Positions 15,703 to 25,122 of a stretch of 62,906 nucleotides of DNA are shown here, piece by piece. A program made the position numbers and the translations under genes. The notes under the pieces were generated by a model that had not been told where the DNA came from, searched no databases, and worked only from the letters and a program-made list of their open reading frames with translations. The first letter of the stretch is position 1. Every line of letters begins with the position of its first letter. Origin of the DNA: a virus. The stretch lies in IMG/VR virus record IMGVR_UViG_3300030101_003361, positions 1 to 62,906 of that record, one strand, 5' to 3'.

Positions 15703-18543
15703 ATGGCCCTTGACCAAAAATTTTTTAAAAAATCTACATCCGCTAGTTCTGGATTAGCAGACCAAGAGCAAGGACTTGTTTTACATTTAGATGCTAATGA
15801 TGTAGATTCGTATGACGGTGATGGGTCTGTTTGGTATGATATTACAAAACATGAAGTAAATATACCTCTTATAGATAAAGCAGATAATTTACAACTTCAT
15901 TTAAATGCAAGTGATACGACTTCTTATGGTGGTAGTGGTTCAACTTGGACAGATATAAGTCAAAATACAAATAATGCTACAAAAGTAAATGGTCCAACTT
16001 ATGGCTCTGACTTAAGAGGATATTTTGACATGGATGGTTCTGATGATATATTTGAAATTAGCTATGACGCTAGTTTATATATGACAGCTAATACAGGTTT
16101 TGCAATAGAAACTTGGGTTAACAGAGATAGTGATGCTGAAGGATATATAATAGCAAGTAGAGATAGCACTAATTTTCCTTATGCTCTACAGTGGAATAGT
16201 TCCACTCATGGTTACTATGGTTGGATTTGTGGAAGTACTGCAACGGCTTCTGCAAATGTTGGACTAAGTGAAAATACAACTAATGGAGTAGGAAATTGGG
16301 ACCACGTTGTAATCACTCAATCAAGTAGTGATAGAAAAAACAGATTATATGTAAATGGTACATTAACAGCTACCTCATCTGCAGTAACAGGAGTGCATTC
16401 TACATCTAGTAATGTTTATATAGGTGCTTATCATCAAGGAGCTGTTAAATTTAACGGTAAAATAGGTGTAGTTAGAATTTATAATTTAGAGCTAACAGCA
16501 GATCAAGTAGGACAAAACTTTAGAGCAGGTAATTTTATAAATTACTCATCTATAATTACATCTAAACACGAAGCAACTTTAGGAGATATATATACAAGTA
16601 ATTTACAATTTGACCTGGACGCAAATAATTATACAAGTGGGTCTACTTTAACAGATGCCCAGGGAAATCATAATGGTACAATTACTAATGCAACTCATAC
16701 TAATGATAATAACTCTGATTATTTTGTACTAGATGGAAATGATGACTATATAACAATAGCACACAATAATCTTTTTCATATGACAGCTGATTGTTCTTGG
16801 GAGTTTTTAATTAAAAGAAACTCAACAACTAATGAACAACAAATAGCATATTATGGTAGCGGTATAACTTGGCCCAATGCAGGGTCTAATACTAGATGGT
16901 TTTTTAATTATGCTAATCAAGGTGGGTATGGTTTTTATTTTTATAATTATGATACTGCAAGCTATGTTACTAGTGGTAATATAAATTCTAATAATTTAAC
17001 AGGTGAATATGAACATCTTATTATTACTTGGGATGTAAGCGCGAAAAAATATCAACTTTATTATAACGGCGTTTTAACTGAAAATTTAAATGTAGTAGGG
17101 TCTGGAACAGTTGGAGATCATTCTGTTACAAATGAACCTTTATATTTAGGTAGAGCAAATGGGTATACAGGACAACCAGCTCTTAATGGAAATTTTGCTA
17201 TTGCAAGATTTTATACATCAACATTAAATGCAACTCAAGTATTACAAAATTACAATGCTATTAAACCTCTATATAAAAATGTAACAGCTCTTATTGACTA
17301 TAGACCAGATCAATATTCTGGATCAGGCACTAGTATAACTAATTTAGGTAGCTTATCAAATAATGCTGTATTAACAGGTGGGCTTGAATCTACATATGAT
17401 AAAGAGTTAGGTGACTCTTTCTTTTGTGATGGCACTAGCAATAAAGCTGTTGAAACAGCATCGAATGTAGTGTTAAATCAACTTACAGATGGATATAGCT
17501 GGGAGTTTTGGGCAACGTTTACATCAAATACTCAAGGCTATGTAGCTTCTTTTAATTATTCTACTACTTATTATAATATATCTTTTAGAGGAAATTCTAA
17601 TGGTGGATTAGCTATTTTGACAGTACCTAGTACACCTTCTGGTAATAATACTATAGAAATTGGTAAGTGGGTTCATGTAGCTGCTACAGTAGATTCTAAT
17701 GGATATAAAATTTATTTAAATGGTATACTAAAGGGTTCGCTATCTCAAGCACCACCAAATGCTAATTTAAATAGTAAACTTTATTTTGGGCGTTATCATT
17801 CCTCAAGTAATGCGGATGCTAGGCATGTAGGAAATTTAGGCGACATGCGTTTTTACAAAGGAGCGCTAACAGCAGATCAAGTAGCACAAAATTATTTAGC
17901 TACAAAAAGTAAATATACTAATGGTAATAATGCCACTATTACTGGAGCTAGTTGGAATACAAATAGCAGTCCTGCTTATAATTATTTTACTTTTGATGGC
18001 TCTAATGATAAAATGGAGATAGTACATAGTAGTGATGTTCAAATAGACGGGCCATATACTTGGATGTTTTGGTTTAGGCCACATAGTACAAATTCAGGTA
18101 AATATTTAATGAGTAAAGTTCAGGCATCACAATACGGGCAAAATATTCTTTTACAATCTAGTAATGTTATAAGATTTACAGGATATTCATCTGGCGGTTA
18201 TGGCTCAAGACACGAAACCGCTACAAGTGCTTTTACAGATAATGCTTGGCAACATTTAGCTATTACAATTGAAGGAAATAGCAGTGGGGATGATGTTGAT
18301 TTTTTTATAAACGGAAGTCAGGTTAGTCATTCAACTGGTACATATTCATCAGCAACGTTAACACAAGATCAAGCGTCTAATACAAGTAATTCAAATTTAT
18401 TTTTAGGTGCATATCAATTTGGTAGTTCTCCAAATCATTTTTTTGATGGTGATATTGGTTATTTTAAATGTTTTAAAAAACAATTATCTAGTGCAGAAGT
18501 ATTAGCAGAATATAATTCAACTAAAGGAAAATACGGACTTTAA
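15703..18543 (+). CDS. tail protein with four LamG/concanavalin-like lectin domains
   Basis: A 946-residue protein. Four concanavalin A-like (LamG) domains follow each other, starting near residues 62, 301, 526 and 742. Each shows the pattern of an LQFDLDAN-type opening, a FDGSNDK or LDGNDDY strand, a W-E-F/W strand and a closing YxGxLTADQVxQNY helix. A truncated opening (GLVLHLDAND) at residue about 25 suggests a further partial copy. Such domains bind glycans, so this is the best candidate for a receptor-binding protein. Confidence 0.85.
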   Translation: MALDQKFFKKSTSASSGLADQEQGLVLHLDANDVDSYDGDGSVWYDITKHEVNIPLIDKADNLQLHLNASDTTSYGGSGSTWTDISQNTNNATKVNGPTYGSDLRGYFDMDGSDDIFEISYDASLYMTANTGFAIETWVNRDSDAEGYIIASRDSTNFPYALQWNSSTHGYYGWICGSTATASANVGLSENTTNGVGNWDHVVITQSSSDRKNRLYVNGTLTATSSAVTGVHSTSSNVYIGAYHQGAVKFNGKIGVVRIYNLELTADQVGQNFRAGNFINYSSIITSKHEATLGDIYTSNLQFDLDANNYTSGSTLTDAQGNHNGTITNATHTNDNNSDYFVLDGNDDYITIAHNNLFHMTADCSWEFLIKRNSTTNEQQIAYYGSGITWPNAGSNTRWFFNYANQGGYGFYFYNYDTASYVTSGNINSNNLTGEYEHLIITWDVSAKKYQLYYNGVLTENLNVVGSGTVGDHSVTNEPLYLGRANGYTGQPALNGNFAIARFYTSTLNATQVLQNYNAIKPLYKNVTALIDYRPDQYSGSGTSITNLGSLSNNAVLTGGLESTYDKELGDSFFCDGTSNKAVETASNVVLNQLTDGYSWEFWATFTSNTQGYVASFNYSTTYYNISFRGNSNGGLAILTVPSTPSGNNTIEIGKWVHVAATVDSNGYKIYLNGILKGSLSQAPPNANLNSKLYFGRYHSSSNADARHVGNLGDMRFYKGALTADQVAQNYLATKSKYTNGNNATITGASWNTNSSPAYNYFTFDGSNDKMEIVHSSDVQIDGPYTWMFWFRPHSTNSGKYLMSKVQASQYGQNILLQSSNVIRFTGYSSGGYGSRHETATSAFTDNAWQHLAITIEGNSSGDDVDFFINGSQVSHSTGTYSSATLTQDQASNTSNSNLFLGAYQFGSSPNHFFDGDIGYFKCFKKQLSSAEVLAEYNSTKGKYGL

Positions 18544-18552
18544 TTAAATAAT

Positions 18553-18963
18553 ATGAAAAAAAAATTTAAAGATACTGCAGTTGGAAAGTTTTTATTAAAC
18601 AAAATTCCAACTGTAGTCGGATCAATTGCTAGTGGCACACCAGCTGGTGGTATTATAGAAGCTATAATAGGTAGTAGTGAAATGTCTGATGGTGATAAAG
18701 AAATTGCTTTAGAAAAACTAAAACTTGAAAGAGCTGAAATAGATGGGACAACAGAAAGATGGGTGGCAGATGCTGGCTCAGGCGCATGGCTTGCGGCCAA
18801 TGTACGTCCCTTAGTATTAATATTTTTAACAGTGAGCTATGTAATTGGGTGGTACTTAGGTTATCCACTTGATTCAATAACCGGTTTATTAACAATAGTA
18901 ATCGGAGGCTATTTCGGATCGCGAGGCGTGGAGAAAGTCTTTGGAAATAAAATGCACAAATAA
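18553..18963 (+). CDS. holin, three-TM GTA/phage type
   Basis: A 136-residue protein. A Gly/Ala-rich amphipathic start is followed by a charged helix, then WLAANVRPLVLIFLTVSYVIG and GLLTIVIGGYFGSRGVEKV at about 78-130. This is the pattern of the 'holin of 3TMs' family (PF11351). Two clear hydrophobic spans lie in the C-terminal half, with a weaker one near the start. It stands directly before a small membrane protein and the M15 endolysin, as expected for a lysis cassette. Confidence 0.85.
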   Translation: MKKKFKDTAVGKFLLNKIPTVVGSIASGTPAGGIIEAIIGSSEMSDGDKEIALEKLKLERAEIDGTTERWVADAGSGAWLAANVRPLVLIFLTVSYVIGWYLGYPLDSITGLLTIVIGGYFGSRGVEKVFGNKMHK

Positions 18964-18964
18964 A

Positions 18965-19114
18965 ATGCAAGACTTAAGAATTTATGGTATAAGTTTAGGT
19001 GGTATAACTTTTTCTATAATGCCAGATATAAATCCGCTGCTACAAACAGTAGTATTATTATTAACAATAGTATATACCGTAATAGGTATAAAAAATAAAT
19101 TAAATAGTAAATAA
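18965..19114 (+). CDS. small membrane protein of the lysis cassette
   Basis: A 49-residue protein starting one base after the holin stop. It has a weak hydrophobic stretch (about 5-20) and a strong span (LLQTVVLLLTIVYTVIGI, about 25-43), ending in Lys/Asn. It could be a second holin, an antiholin or an accessory lysis peptide. The call rests on size, hydrophobicity and its place between holin and endolysin. Confidence 0.6.
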   Translation: MQDLRIYGISLGGITFSIMPDINPLLQTVVLLLTIVYTVIGIKNKLNSK

Positions 19115-19115
19115 A

Positions 19116-19466
19116 ATGCCTTTAAAATATTTTAATGAATCTGAATTTAACGATTTCAAAATGATGAATAAAAAACTTCTTAATATGTTAGATAACTTAC
19201 GAGAAGTATATGGTTCACCAATAAAAATAACATCAAGTTATAGAAGTCCTGATCATCCAATAGAAGCAAAGAAAAAAGCACCAGGTGAACATGCATATGG
19301 TAATGCTGTTGATATTGCAAGTGTTGGAGGTGAGGCAACATTTAAATTAGTTAAAGCAGCTATGGAAGTTGGCTTTACAAGGATAGGAGTAAGTAGAAAA
19401 AATAATTTTGTCCATGTTGGTATCGGTTATCCCGGTGCGCCTGATATAACTCTTTGGACATATTAA
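19116..19466 (+). CDS. endolysin, M15-family D-Ala-D-Ala peptidase
   Basis: A 116-residue enzyme that cuts peptide bonds in peptidoglycan. The M15A zinc-site pattern is complete: SSYRSPDHP (40-48), GEHAYGNAVDI with H59 and D66, and FVHVGIG with H100. The length is that of a single catalytic domain without a wall-binding domain or signal peptide, so it depends on the holin at 18553-18963 for access. The C-terminal end (DITLWTY) is also usual for the family. Confidence 0.88.
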   Translation: MPLKYFNESEFNDFKMMNKKLLNMLDNLREVYGSPIKITSSYRSPDHPIEAKKKAPGEHAYGNAVDIASVGGEATFKLVKAAMEVGFTRIGVSRKNNFVHVGIGYPGAPDITLWTY

Positions 19467-19476
19467 ATTAAATTAA

Positions 19477-19695
19477 ATGAAATTAATAAGAAAAATATCA
19501 ATTGGCCAAGATTATAAAAATGAAGCTATGCATTATTCTGTAGGGCAAGAAGTTTATGGTGGTCATAAAATATGTGATATATTTGAAAAAGAAAACGGGT
19601 ATCATATATATATAGAAAAAGATAATAATCAAATACCGTGGAAACACTTTAATACAAATATGGCTGTTTCAGTAGAATATAATTTAGATTATTAA
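19477..19695 (+). CDS. conserved small hypothetical phage protein
   Basis: A 72-residue protein starting MKLIRKISIGQDYKNEAMHY, with VGQEVYGGHKI and PWKHFNTNMAVSVEYNLDY near the end. I recall this MHYxVGQEV...WKHFN pattern from small proteins beside terminase genes of Bacteroidota phages. The leader AAATTAAATTAAATG equals that of groEL. The function is unknown. Confidence 0.65.
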   Translation: MKLIRKISIGQDYKNEAMHYSVGQEVYGGHKICDIFEKENGYHIYIEKDNNQIPWKHFNTNMAVSVEYNLDY

Positions 19696-20267
19696 TGAAT
19701 GCAATTTACAATTATATTATATTATGTAAAAATAGATATAATAATTCTAAAAAAATAAAAGATAAAGAATTAGTTCTTAATACAGAAATAACAGAAAGAG
19801 ATTATCATTTTGTAAATAGAATAGGTAAAATTATATCATTACCTTTATTTATAGATACTCCTGCTAAGATTGGTGATGAAGTAATATTACATCACAATGT
19901 ATTTAGAAGATGGTATGATATAAGAGGTAATGAAAAAAACTCTGCTGCTTTTATAAATGAAAATGAATATATAGTATCTCCAGATGAAATCTTCGCATAT
20001 AAAAGAAATAATAAATGGTATTGTTTTGATAAATTTTGTTTTGTTAAGCCATTAAAAAGCAATTCTAAATGGAGTGTTTTAAAAGAAAAAAAATTATTAG
20101 GGAAGCTTGTGTATAGCAATAATTATTTAAAGTCATTAGGTGTGTCCTGTGGAGATATAGTGGGCTTTAAACCTAACTCTGAATATGAGTTTAATATAGA
20201 AAATAAAAAATTATATAGAATATTATCAAATTATATAACACATGTCGAGAAAACAAAGAGTAATTGA
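19695..20267 (+). CDS. tandem GroES-like (co-chaperonin-like) protein
   Basis: A 190-residue protein with two halves that both look like GroES barrels. The first begins NAIYNYIIL, close to the AIGNYIIL of the groES gene at 5649. It continues with RIGKIISLP, IGDEVILHHNVFRRWYD and a YCFVKPL end. The second half has GKLVYSNNYLKSLGV and CGDIVGFKPNSEYEF. Proteins of this sort occur in other phages near terminase genes. The role may be as an alternative lid for GroEL. The fold assignment is from pattern, not alignment. Confidence 0.6.
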   Translation: MNAIYNYIILCKNRYNNSKKIKDKELVLNTEITERDYHFVNRIGKIISLPLFIDTPAKIGDEVILHHNVFRRWYDIRGNEKNSAAFINENEYIVSPDEIFAYKRNNKWYCFDKFCFVKPLKSNSKWSVLKEKKLLGKLVYSNNYLKSLGVSCGDIVGFKPNSEYEFNIENKKLYRILSNYITHVEKTKSN

Positions 20268-20484
20268 TGCTGCAGAAAAAGCTTTAATTGAACTTGAAAA
20301 AGTTATTATACAAACAATAGATTTACAAGAATTAGATCCTGAAAAAGCTAAAATAGCTGCACAAGCAAAATGGGTTGCAATAGATGATTCATTAAAAATT
20401 ATAGAAAAGATAGAAGAATTATCTGAAGATAAAAAAGAAACAAAGTCTGCTAAATTTTTAAGTGTAGAAGAAAGAATTAAATAA
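20242..20484 (+). CDS. putative small terminase subunit
   Basis: An 80-residue, all-helical, charged protein starting MSRKQRVIDAAEKALIELEK. It sits directly before the large terminase with a shared stop/start (TAATG at 20484). Size, helix content and position fit a small terminase or terminase-associated protein. No HTH motif is clear, so the functional call rests on context. Confidence 0.6.
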   Translation: MSRKQRVIDAAEKALIELEKVIIQTIDLQELDPEKAKIAAQAKWVAIDDSLKIIEKIEELSEDKKETKSAKFLSVEERIK

Positions 20485-22718
20485 TGTATAAACAAAATTT
20501 ATATTCAATTTATAAAAGCCATTTAACTGATAAAAAAGTAAAGCATAAAAATAAACATAAAAAATTTAGTTACGGTTATAATGAAGATCTTGATTGCGTT
20601 GTTATAAGTAAAGATGGTACAATAGGTGATATATATGAGATACAGGGTCTAAAGGTAGCAATACCTAAAACTCCTAGTATTATAAATGGTTCTGATTTAA
20701 AAAAAGAAGATCAGGTATTTATAAGAAAAGAAAGACCTCAATCATTAAATAGAATAAAAACTATATATGATTTTAAAGCACAAAGAGAAGATACAAAAGA
20801 AAAATATTATAAATATATTGATGACGAGTTTAATCATCGTGTTGATGGCTATTGGTTCATGTGCAACGGTACCCCGTGTTACCTTACAGGATCGCACTAT
20901 GTATATCTCAACTGGACTAAGATCGACGTGGGTGCACCCGACTTTCGACATGCAAACAGGATATTTTTCTACTTTTGGGAGGCATGCAAGGCTGATTACA
21001 GATGCTATGGGATGTGCTACCTTAAGAATAGACGGTCTGGTTTCTCCTTTATGGCGTCTTCAGAAATTGTCAACATTGCAACAACAACTAAGGATTCAAG
21101 ATTTGGGATTCTTTCTAAAAGTGGAGCCGACGCTAAGAAGATGTTCACGGATAAGGTGGTCCCAATCTCAACTAATTACCCGTTCTTTTTTAAACCAATA
21201 CAGGACGGTATGGAACGTCCAAAGACGGAACTCTCGTACAAGGTACCGTCAAGGAGACTCACTCGTAATACGATCCGTGCCACAGCCACCTCCTCCGATG
21301 AGATACCAACCGGCTTGGATACCACAATTGACTGGAAGAACACAGGGGATAATTCATATGACGGGGAGAAATTACAACTCCTCATCCACGACGAATCGGG
21401 CAAATGGGAAAGGCCGGACAACATCCTCAATAACTGGAGGGTTACAAAAACGTGTCTCCGTCTCGGGTCGAAAATAGTTGGTAAATGTATGATGGGATCA
21501 ACATCTAATTCATTAGATAAAGGTGGAAGTAATTTTAAAAAACTTTATTATGACTCAGACGTTACAAAACGAAATAAGAATGGCCAGACTTCAAGTGGAT
21601 TATATGCTTTGTTCTTACCTATGGAATGGGGTTACGAAGGATTTATCAATAAGTATGGGTATCCTGTATTCGACACTCCATCAAAAACGATTGAAGGAAT
21701 TGATGGTGAACAAATACGGACGGGCGTTATCGAACACTGGGAAAATGAAGTAGAAGGTTTAAAAGGGGATGCTGATAGTTTAAACGAATATTACAGACAA
21801 TTTCCAAGGTCTGAAAAACATGCTTTTAGAGATGAAACAATAAATTCTTTATTTAATCTAACAAAAATATATGAACAAATAGATTTTAATGAAGAAATGG
21901 CTTCTAAGGGCTACGTTGTTAGAGGAACATTTTCTTGGAGTAAAGGAATAAAAGATACAGAAGTAATATGGACACCTACACAAAACGGTAGATTTTTACT
22001 TTCTTGGATTCCTAATAAAAATTTAAGAAATAATATAATAGAAAAAAATAGTGTAAGGTATCCAGGTAATGAAGGTCTTGGTGCTTTTGGGTGTGATTCA
22101 TATGATATATCAGGGACTGTAGGCGGACAAGGGTCAAATGGAGCATTACACGGGTTAACGACATTTTCTATGGTTGATGATGTACCTAATACTAAATTTT
22201 TTTTAGAATATATAGCTAGACCACAGACTGCAGAAATATTTTTTGAAGATGTATTAATGGCTTGTGTATTTTATGGTATGCCTATTCTTGCAGAAAATAA
22301 TAAACCAAGATTATTATATCATTTTAAAAGAAGAGGTTATAGAGGATTTTCAATGAATCGACCTGATAAATTAAAAGGTACTTTATCAAAAACAGAATTA
22401 GAGTTAGGTGGTATACCTAATACATCTGAAGATATAAGGCAAGCACATGCCGCCGCTATTGAATCATACATAGAAGAGCATGTGGGTAAGTTAAATGAAG
22501 ATTACGGTAATATGTATTTTCAAAAAACTTTAGAAGATTGGTCTAAGTTTGATATATCAAAAAGAACAGCTTTTGACGCTTCTATTAGTAGTGGATTAGC
22601 AATAATGGCCTGTAGAAAACATTTATACAGACCAGCACAAGAAAAAAGAAAAATAAGTATTGGCTTTGGGTTTTCTAGATATAAAAACCATGGCGCTCAA
22701 AGTGAACTAATTAAATAA
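20484..22718 (+). CDS. terL: terminase large subunit (TerL)
   Basis: A 744-residue DNA-packaging motor. The ATPase half includes KNRRSGFSFMASSE, a Walker-A-like stretch, and the Walker B LLIHDESGKW with D303/E304. The nuclease half starts near GAFGCDSYDISG (D538). The length is large for TerL but normal for crAss-like relatives. Bases about 20821-21475 are far richer in G/C than the rest: I counted 27/60 in 20821-20880 and 34/60 in 21241-21300 against 11/60 in 20761-20820. This also opens a long chance frame. It lies directly upstream of the portal gene. Confidence 0.92.
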   Translation: MYKQNLYSIYKSHLTDKKVKHKNKHKKFSYGYNEDLDCVVISKDGTIGDIYEIQGLKVAIPKTPSIINGSDLKKEDQVFIRKERPQSLNRIKTIYDFKAQREDTKEKYYKYIDDEFNHRVDGYWFMCNGTPCYLTGSHYVYLNWTKIDVGAPDFRHANRIFFYFWEACKADYRCYGMCYLKNRRSGFSFMASSEIVNIATTTKDSRFGILSKSGADAKKMFTDKVVPISTNYPFFFKPIQDGMERPKTELSYKVPSRRLTRNTIRATATSSDEIPTGLDTTIDWKNTGDNSYDGEKLQLLIHDESGKWERPDNILNNWRVTKTCLRLGSKIVGKCMMGSTSNSLDKGGSNFKKLYYDSDVTKRNKNGQTSSGLYALFLPMEWGYEGFINKYGYPVFDTPSKTIEGIDGEQIRTGVIEHWENEVEGLKGDADSLNEYYRQFPRSEKHAFRDETINSLFNLTKIYEQIDFNEEMASKGYVVRGTFSWSKGIKDTEVIWTPTQNGRFLLSWIPNKNLRNNIIEKNSVRYPGNEGLGAFGCDSYDISGTVGGQGSNGALHGLTTFSMVDDVPNTKFFLEYIARPQTAEIFFEDVLMACVFYGMPILAENNKPRLLYHFKRRGYRGFSMNRPDKLKGTLSKTELELGGIPNTSEDIRQAHAAAIESYIEEHVGKLNEDYGNMYFQKTLEDWSKFDISKRTAFDASISSGLAIMACRKHLYRPAQEKRKISIGFGFSRYKNHGAQSELIK

Positions 22719-22720
22719 AT

Positions 22721-25096
22721 ATGGCAAAACACAAGTCAACAGGATATGACTTTCCTAGTCAGGCAGTGCCGGACGCAGAGAAAAAATCTATGCAATATGG
22801 AGATAAAGTTGCAAAAGCTATAGAACAAGAATGGTTTAATAGAGGCAATGGCTCCGAGGGAAGATATTATTCAACAAGAGATGAGTTTCATCGGTTAAGA
22901 TTATATGCTAGAGGTGATCAATCAATTAGAAAATATAAAGATGAATTTGCTATAAATGGTGATTTATCTTATTTAAATCTTGATTGGAAGCCAGTACCTA
23001 TTATACCTAAATTTATAGATCTTGTTGTAAACGGAATGCAAGATAGATTATATTCTATTAGAGCTATTGGTGAAGATCAGTTATCAACTGATAGAAGAAC
23101 TGAATATGTTCAAGGTATACAACAAGATATGAAAAATGCTGCTTTGTTAGATGCTATTGAAAATCAATTAGGCGTTAATCAAAGAAATATTGAAAAACAA
23201 AAATTACCTGCAACAGAAGAAGAATTAAATTTATATATGCAATTAAATTACAAACAAAGTATTGAAATTGCAGAAGAACAAGCTATTCAAAACATATTAG
23301 ATAGAAATTATTATGATGATTTAAAATCTAGATTTGATTATGATTTAGCTGTTTTAGGTATTGGAGCTGTAAAACATTCTTTTAATAATACAGATGGTAT
23401 AAAATTAGATTATGTTGATCCAGCTAATTTAGTGTGGTCATATTCAGAAGATCCTTATTTTAAAGATTGTTATTATTTTGGAGAGGTTAAAACTATAAAA
23501 ATAAATCAACTTAAAAAAGAATTTCCTGATTTATCTGATGAAGATATAGAAGATATAACAAAAAAGAGTGGTAGTTGGTCAACTTATAATATGAACTACT
23601 CTAACCAAAATGAATATAAGGATAATAATGTTGCAAATGTATTATATTTTAATTGGAAAACATGGGGTAATAATGTTTATAAAATAAAAGAAATTTCTTC
23701 TGGTGCTGAAAAAGCAATTAAAAAAGATGATTCATTTGATCCACCAAAAGATAAAAGAACTAGATTTAAAAGAGTAGCACAAGCACAAGAAGTTTTATAT
23801 GAAGGTGTATATTTATTAGGAGCTTCTAAATTATTAAAATGGCAAAAAGCTACTAATATGATTCGTCCTAATTCTAATACAAATAAAGTATTAATGAATT
23901 ATGTTGTTGCTGCTCCTAGAATGTATAAAGGCAAAATAGATTCATTAGTTTCTAAAATGACACCTTACGCTGATTTAATACAGCTTACACATTTAAAATT
24001 ACAACAATCAATACAAAAATTAACACCTTCAGGAGTTTATGTGGATGCTGATGGCCTTGCTGAAATAGATTTAGGTAATGGAACAAGTTATAATCCACAA
24101 GAAGCTTTAAATATGTACTTTCAAACAGGTTCTATTATTGGTAGATCTTTAACCGTTGAAGGTGATCCAAATCCAGGTAAAATACCTATTCAAGAATTAC
24201 CAGGAGGTGGTGGTAATCAAATACAACTTCTAATAGGTGCATACAATCAATATTTACAAATGATGCGTGATATAACTGGATTAAATGAAGCAAGAGATGC
24301 TGCTGATCCAGATCCTAAAGCGTTAGTTGGTGTACAAAAATTAGCAGCGGCTAATAGTAATGTTGCTACAAGACATATATTAGATTCAAGTATATTTATT
24401 ACTAAAACTTTAGCTGAATGTATTGCTTTAAGATTTAAAGATGTGTTAGCATATCATCCTCAAAGAGATGCGTTTGTTTCTGCTATAGGTCATTATTCTG
24501 TAGGAGCATTACAAGAAATGAATAGCTTGCACTTACATGATTTTGGTATCATATTAGATTTAGAGCCTGACGAATTAGAAAAAGAAAAATTAGAAGCTAA
24601 TATTCAAATGGCTCTTTCACAACAAAGTATATATTTAGAAGATGCTATAGATATTAGACAAGTACGTAATATTAAACTTGCTAATCAATTATTAAAGTTT
24701 AGACGTATTAAAAAACAACAAGCTGATCAAGCACAAGCACAATCAGCATCTGTTGCACAAGCTGAAGCACAAGGCCAAGCTCAAATACAAATTGAACAAG
24801 CAAAAGCTCAAGCAGCTCAAGTTGCAGCTGAATCTACAATACAAATAGAAAATTCAAAAAATGAATTAAATATTAAAAAATTAGAAATTGAAGCAAAAAC
24901 TAAAAAAGAATTAATGCAGTTTGAATTTGATCTTAATGTACAATTAAAAGAAATGGAAATTCAAGCGCAAAGAGAAATGGCAGATAAAAAAGATATATCA
25001 GGACCTCCTAAAATTAATAAACCTAAAAAATCTTTTGAATCTAAAGGCAATGATGTACTAGGAGGTATTGAATTATCAAGGTTTGAACCAAGATAA
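22721..25096 (+). CDS. portal protein (crAss-like type)
   Basis: A 791-residue portal, the dodecameric ring through which DNA passes. The N-terminal third has YARGDQSIRKYKDEFAI, then GDLSYLNLDWKPVPIIPKF and VVNGMQDRLYSI, a signature I know from crAss-like and Cellulophaga podovirus portals. The C-terminal 110 residues form a Gln/Ala-rich coiled coil. It lies immediately after the terminase and before the scaffold and capsid genes, the expected order. Confidence 0.92.
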   Translation: MAKHKSTGYDFPSQAVPDAEKKSMQYGDKVAKAIEQEWFNRGNGSEGRYYSTRDEFHRLRLYARGDQSIRKYKDEFAINGDLSYLNLDWKPVPIIPKFIDLVVNGMQDRLYSIRAIGEDQLSTDRRTEYVQGIQQDMKNAALLDAIENQLGVNQRNIEKQKLPATEEELNLYMQLNYKQSIEIAEEQAIQNILDRNYYDDLKSRFDYDLAVLGIGAVKHSFNNTDGIKLDYVDPANLVWSYSEDPYFKDCYYFGEVKTIKINQLKKEFPDLSDEDIEDITKKSGSWSTYNMNYSNQNEYKDNNVANVLYFNWKTWGNNVYKIKEISSGAEKAIKKDDSFDPPKDKRTRFKRVAQAQEVLYEGVYLLGASKLLKWQKATNMIRPNSNTNKVLMNYVVAAPRMYKGKIDSLVSKMTPYADLIQLTHLKLQQSIQKLTPSGVYVDADGLAEIDLGNGTSYNPQEALNMYFQTGSIIGRSLTVEGDPNPGKIPIQELPGGGGNQIQLLIGAYNQYLQMMRDITGLNEARDAADPDPKALVGVQKLAAANSNVATRHILDSSIFITKTLAECIALRFKDVLAYHPQRDAFVSAIGHYSVGALQEMNSLHLHDFGIILDLEPDELEKEKLEANIQMALSQQSIYLEDAIDIRQVRNIKLANQLLKFRRIKKQQADQAQAQSASVAQAEAQGQAQIQIEQAKAQAAQVAAESTIQIENSKNELNIKKLEIEAKTKKELMQFEFDLNVQLKEMEIQAQREMADKKDISGPPKINKPKKSFESKGNDVLGGIELSRFEPR

Positions 25097-25122
25097 ATTA
25101 TTAAATTATTTTATTAAATATT

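Noticed and set aside
20767-21477. A 236-codon open frame overlapping the terminase gene in another frame
   Set aside because: It coincides with the GC-rich island, where stop codons are rare by composition. Its protein has low-complexity Arg/Thr/Ser sequence and no family resemblance. TerL is clearly the coding frame.
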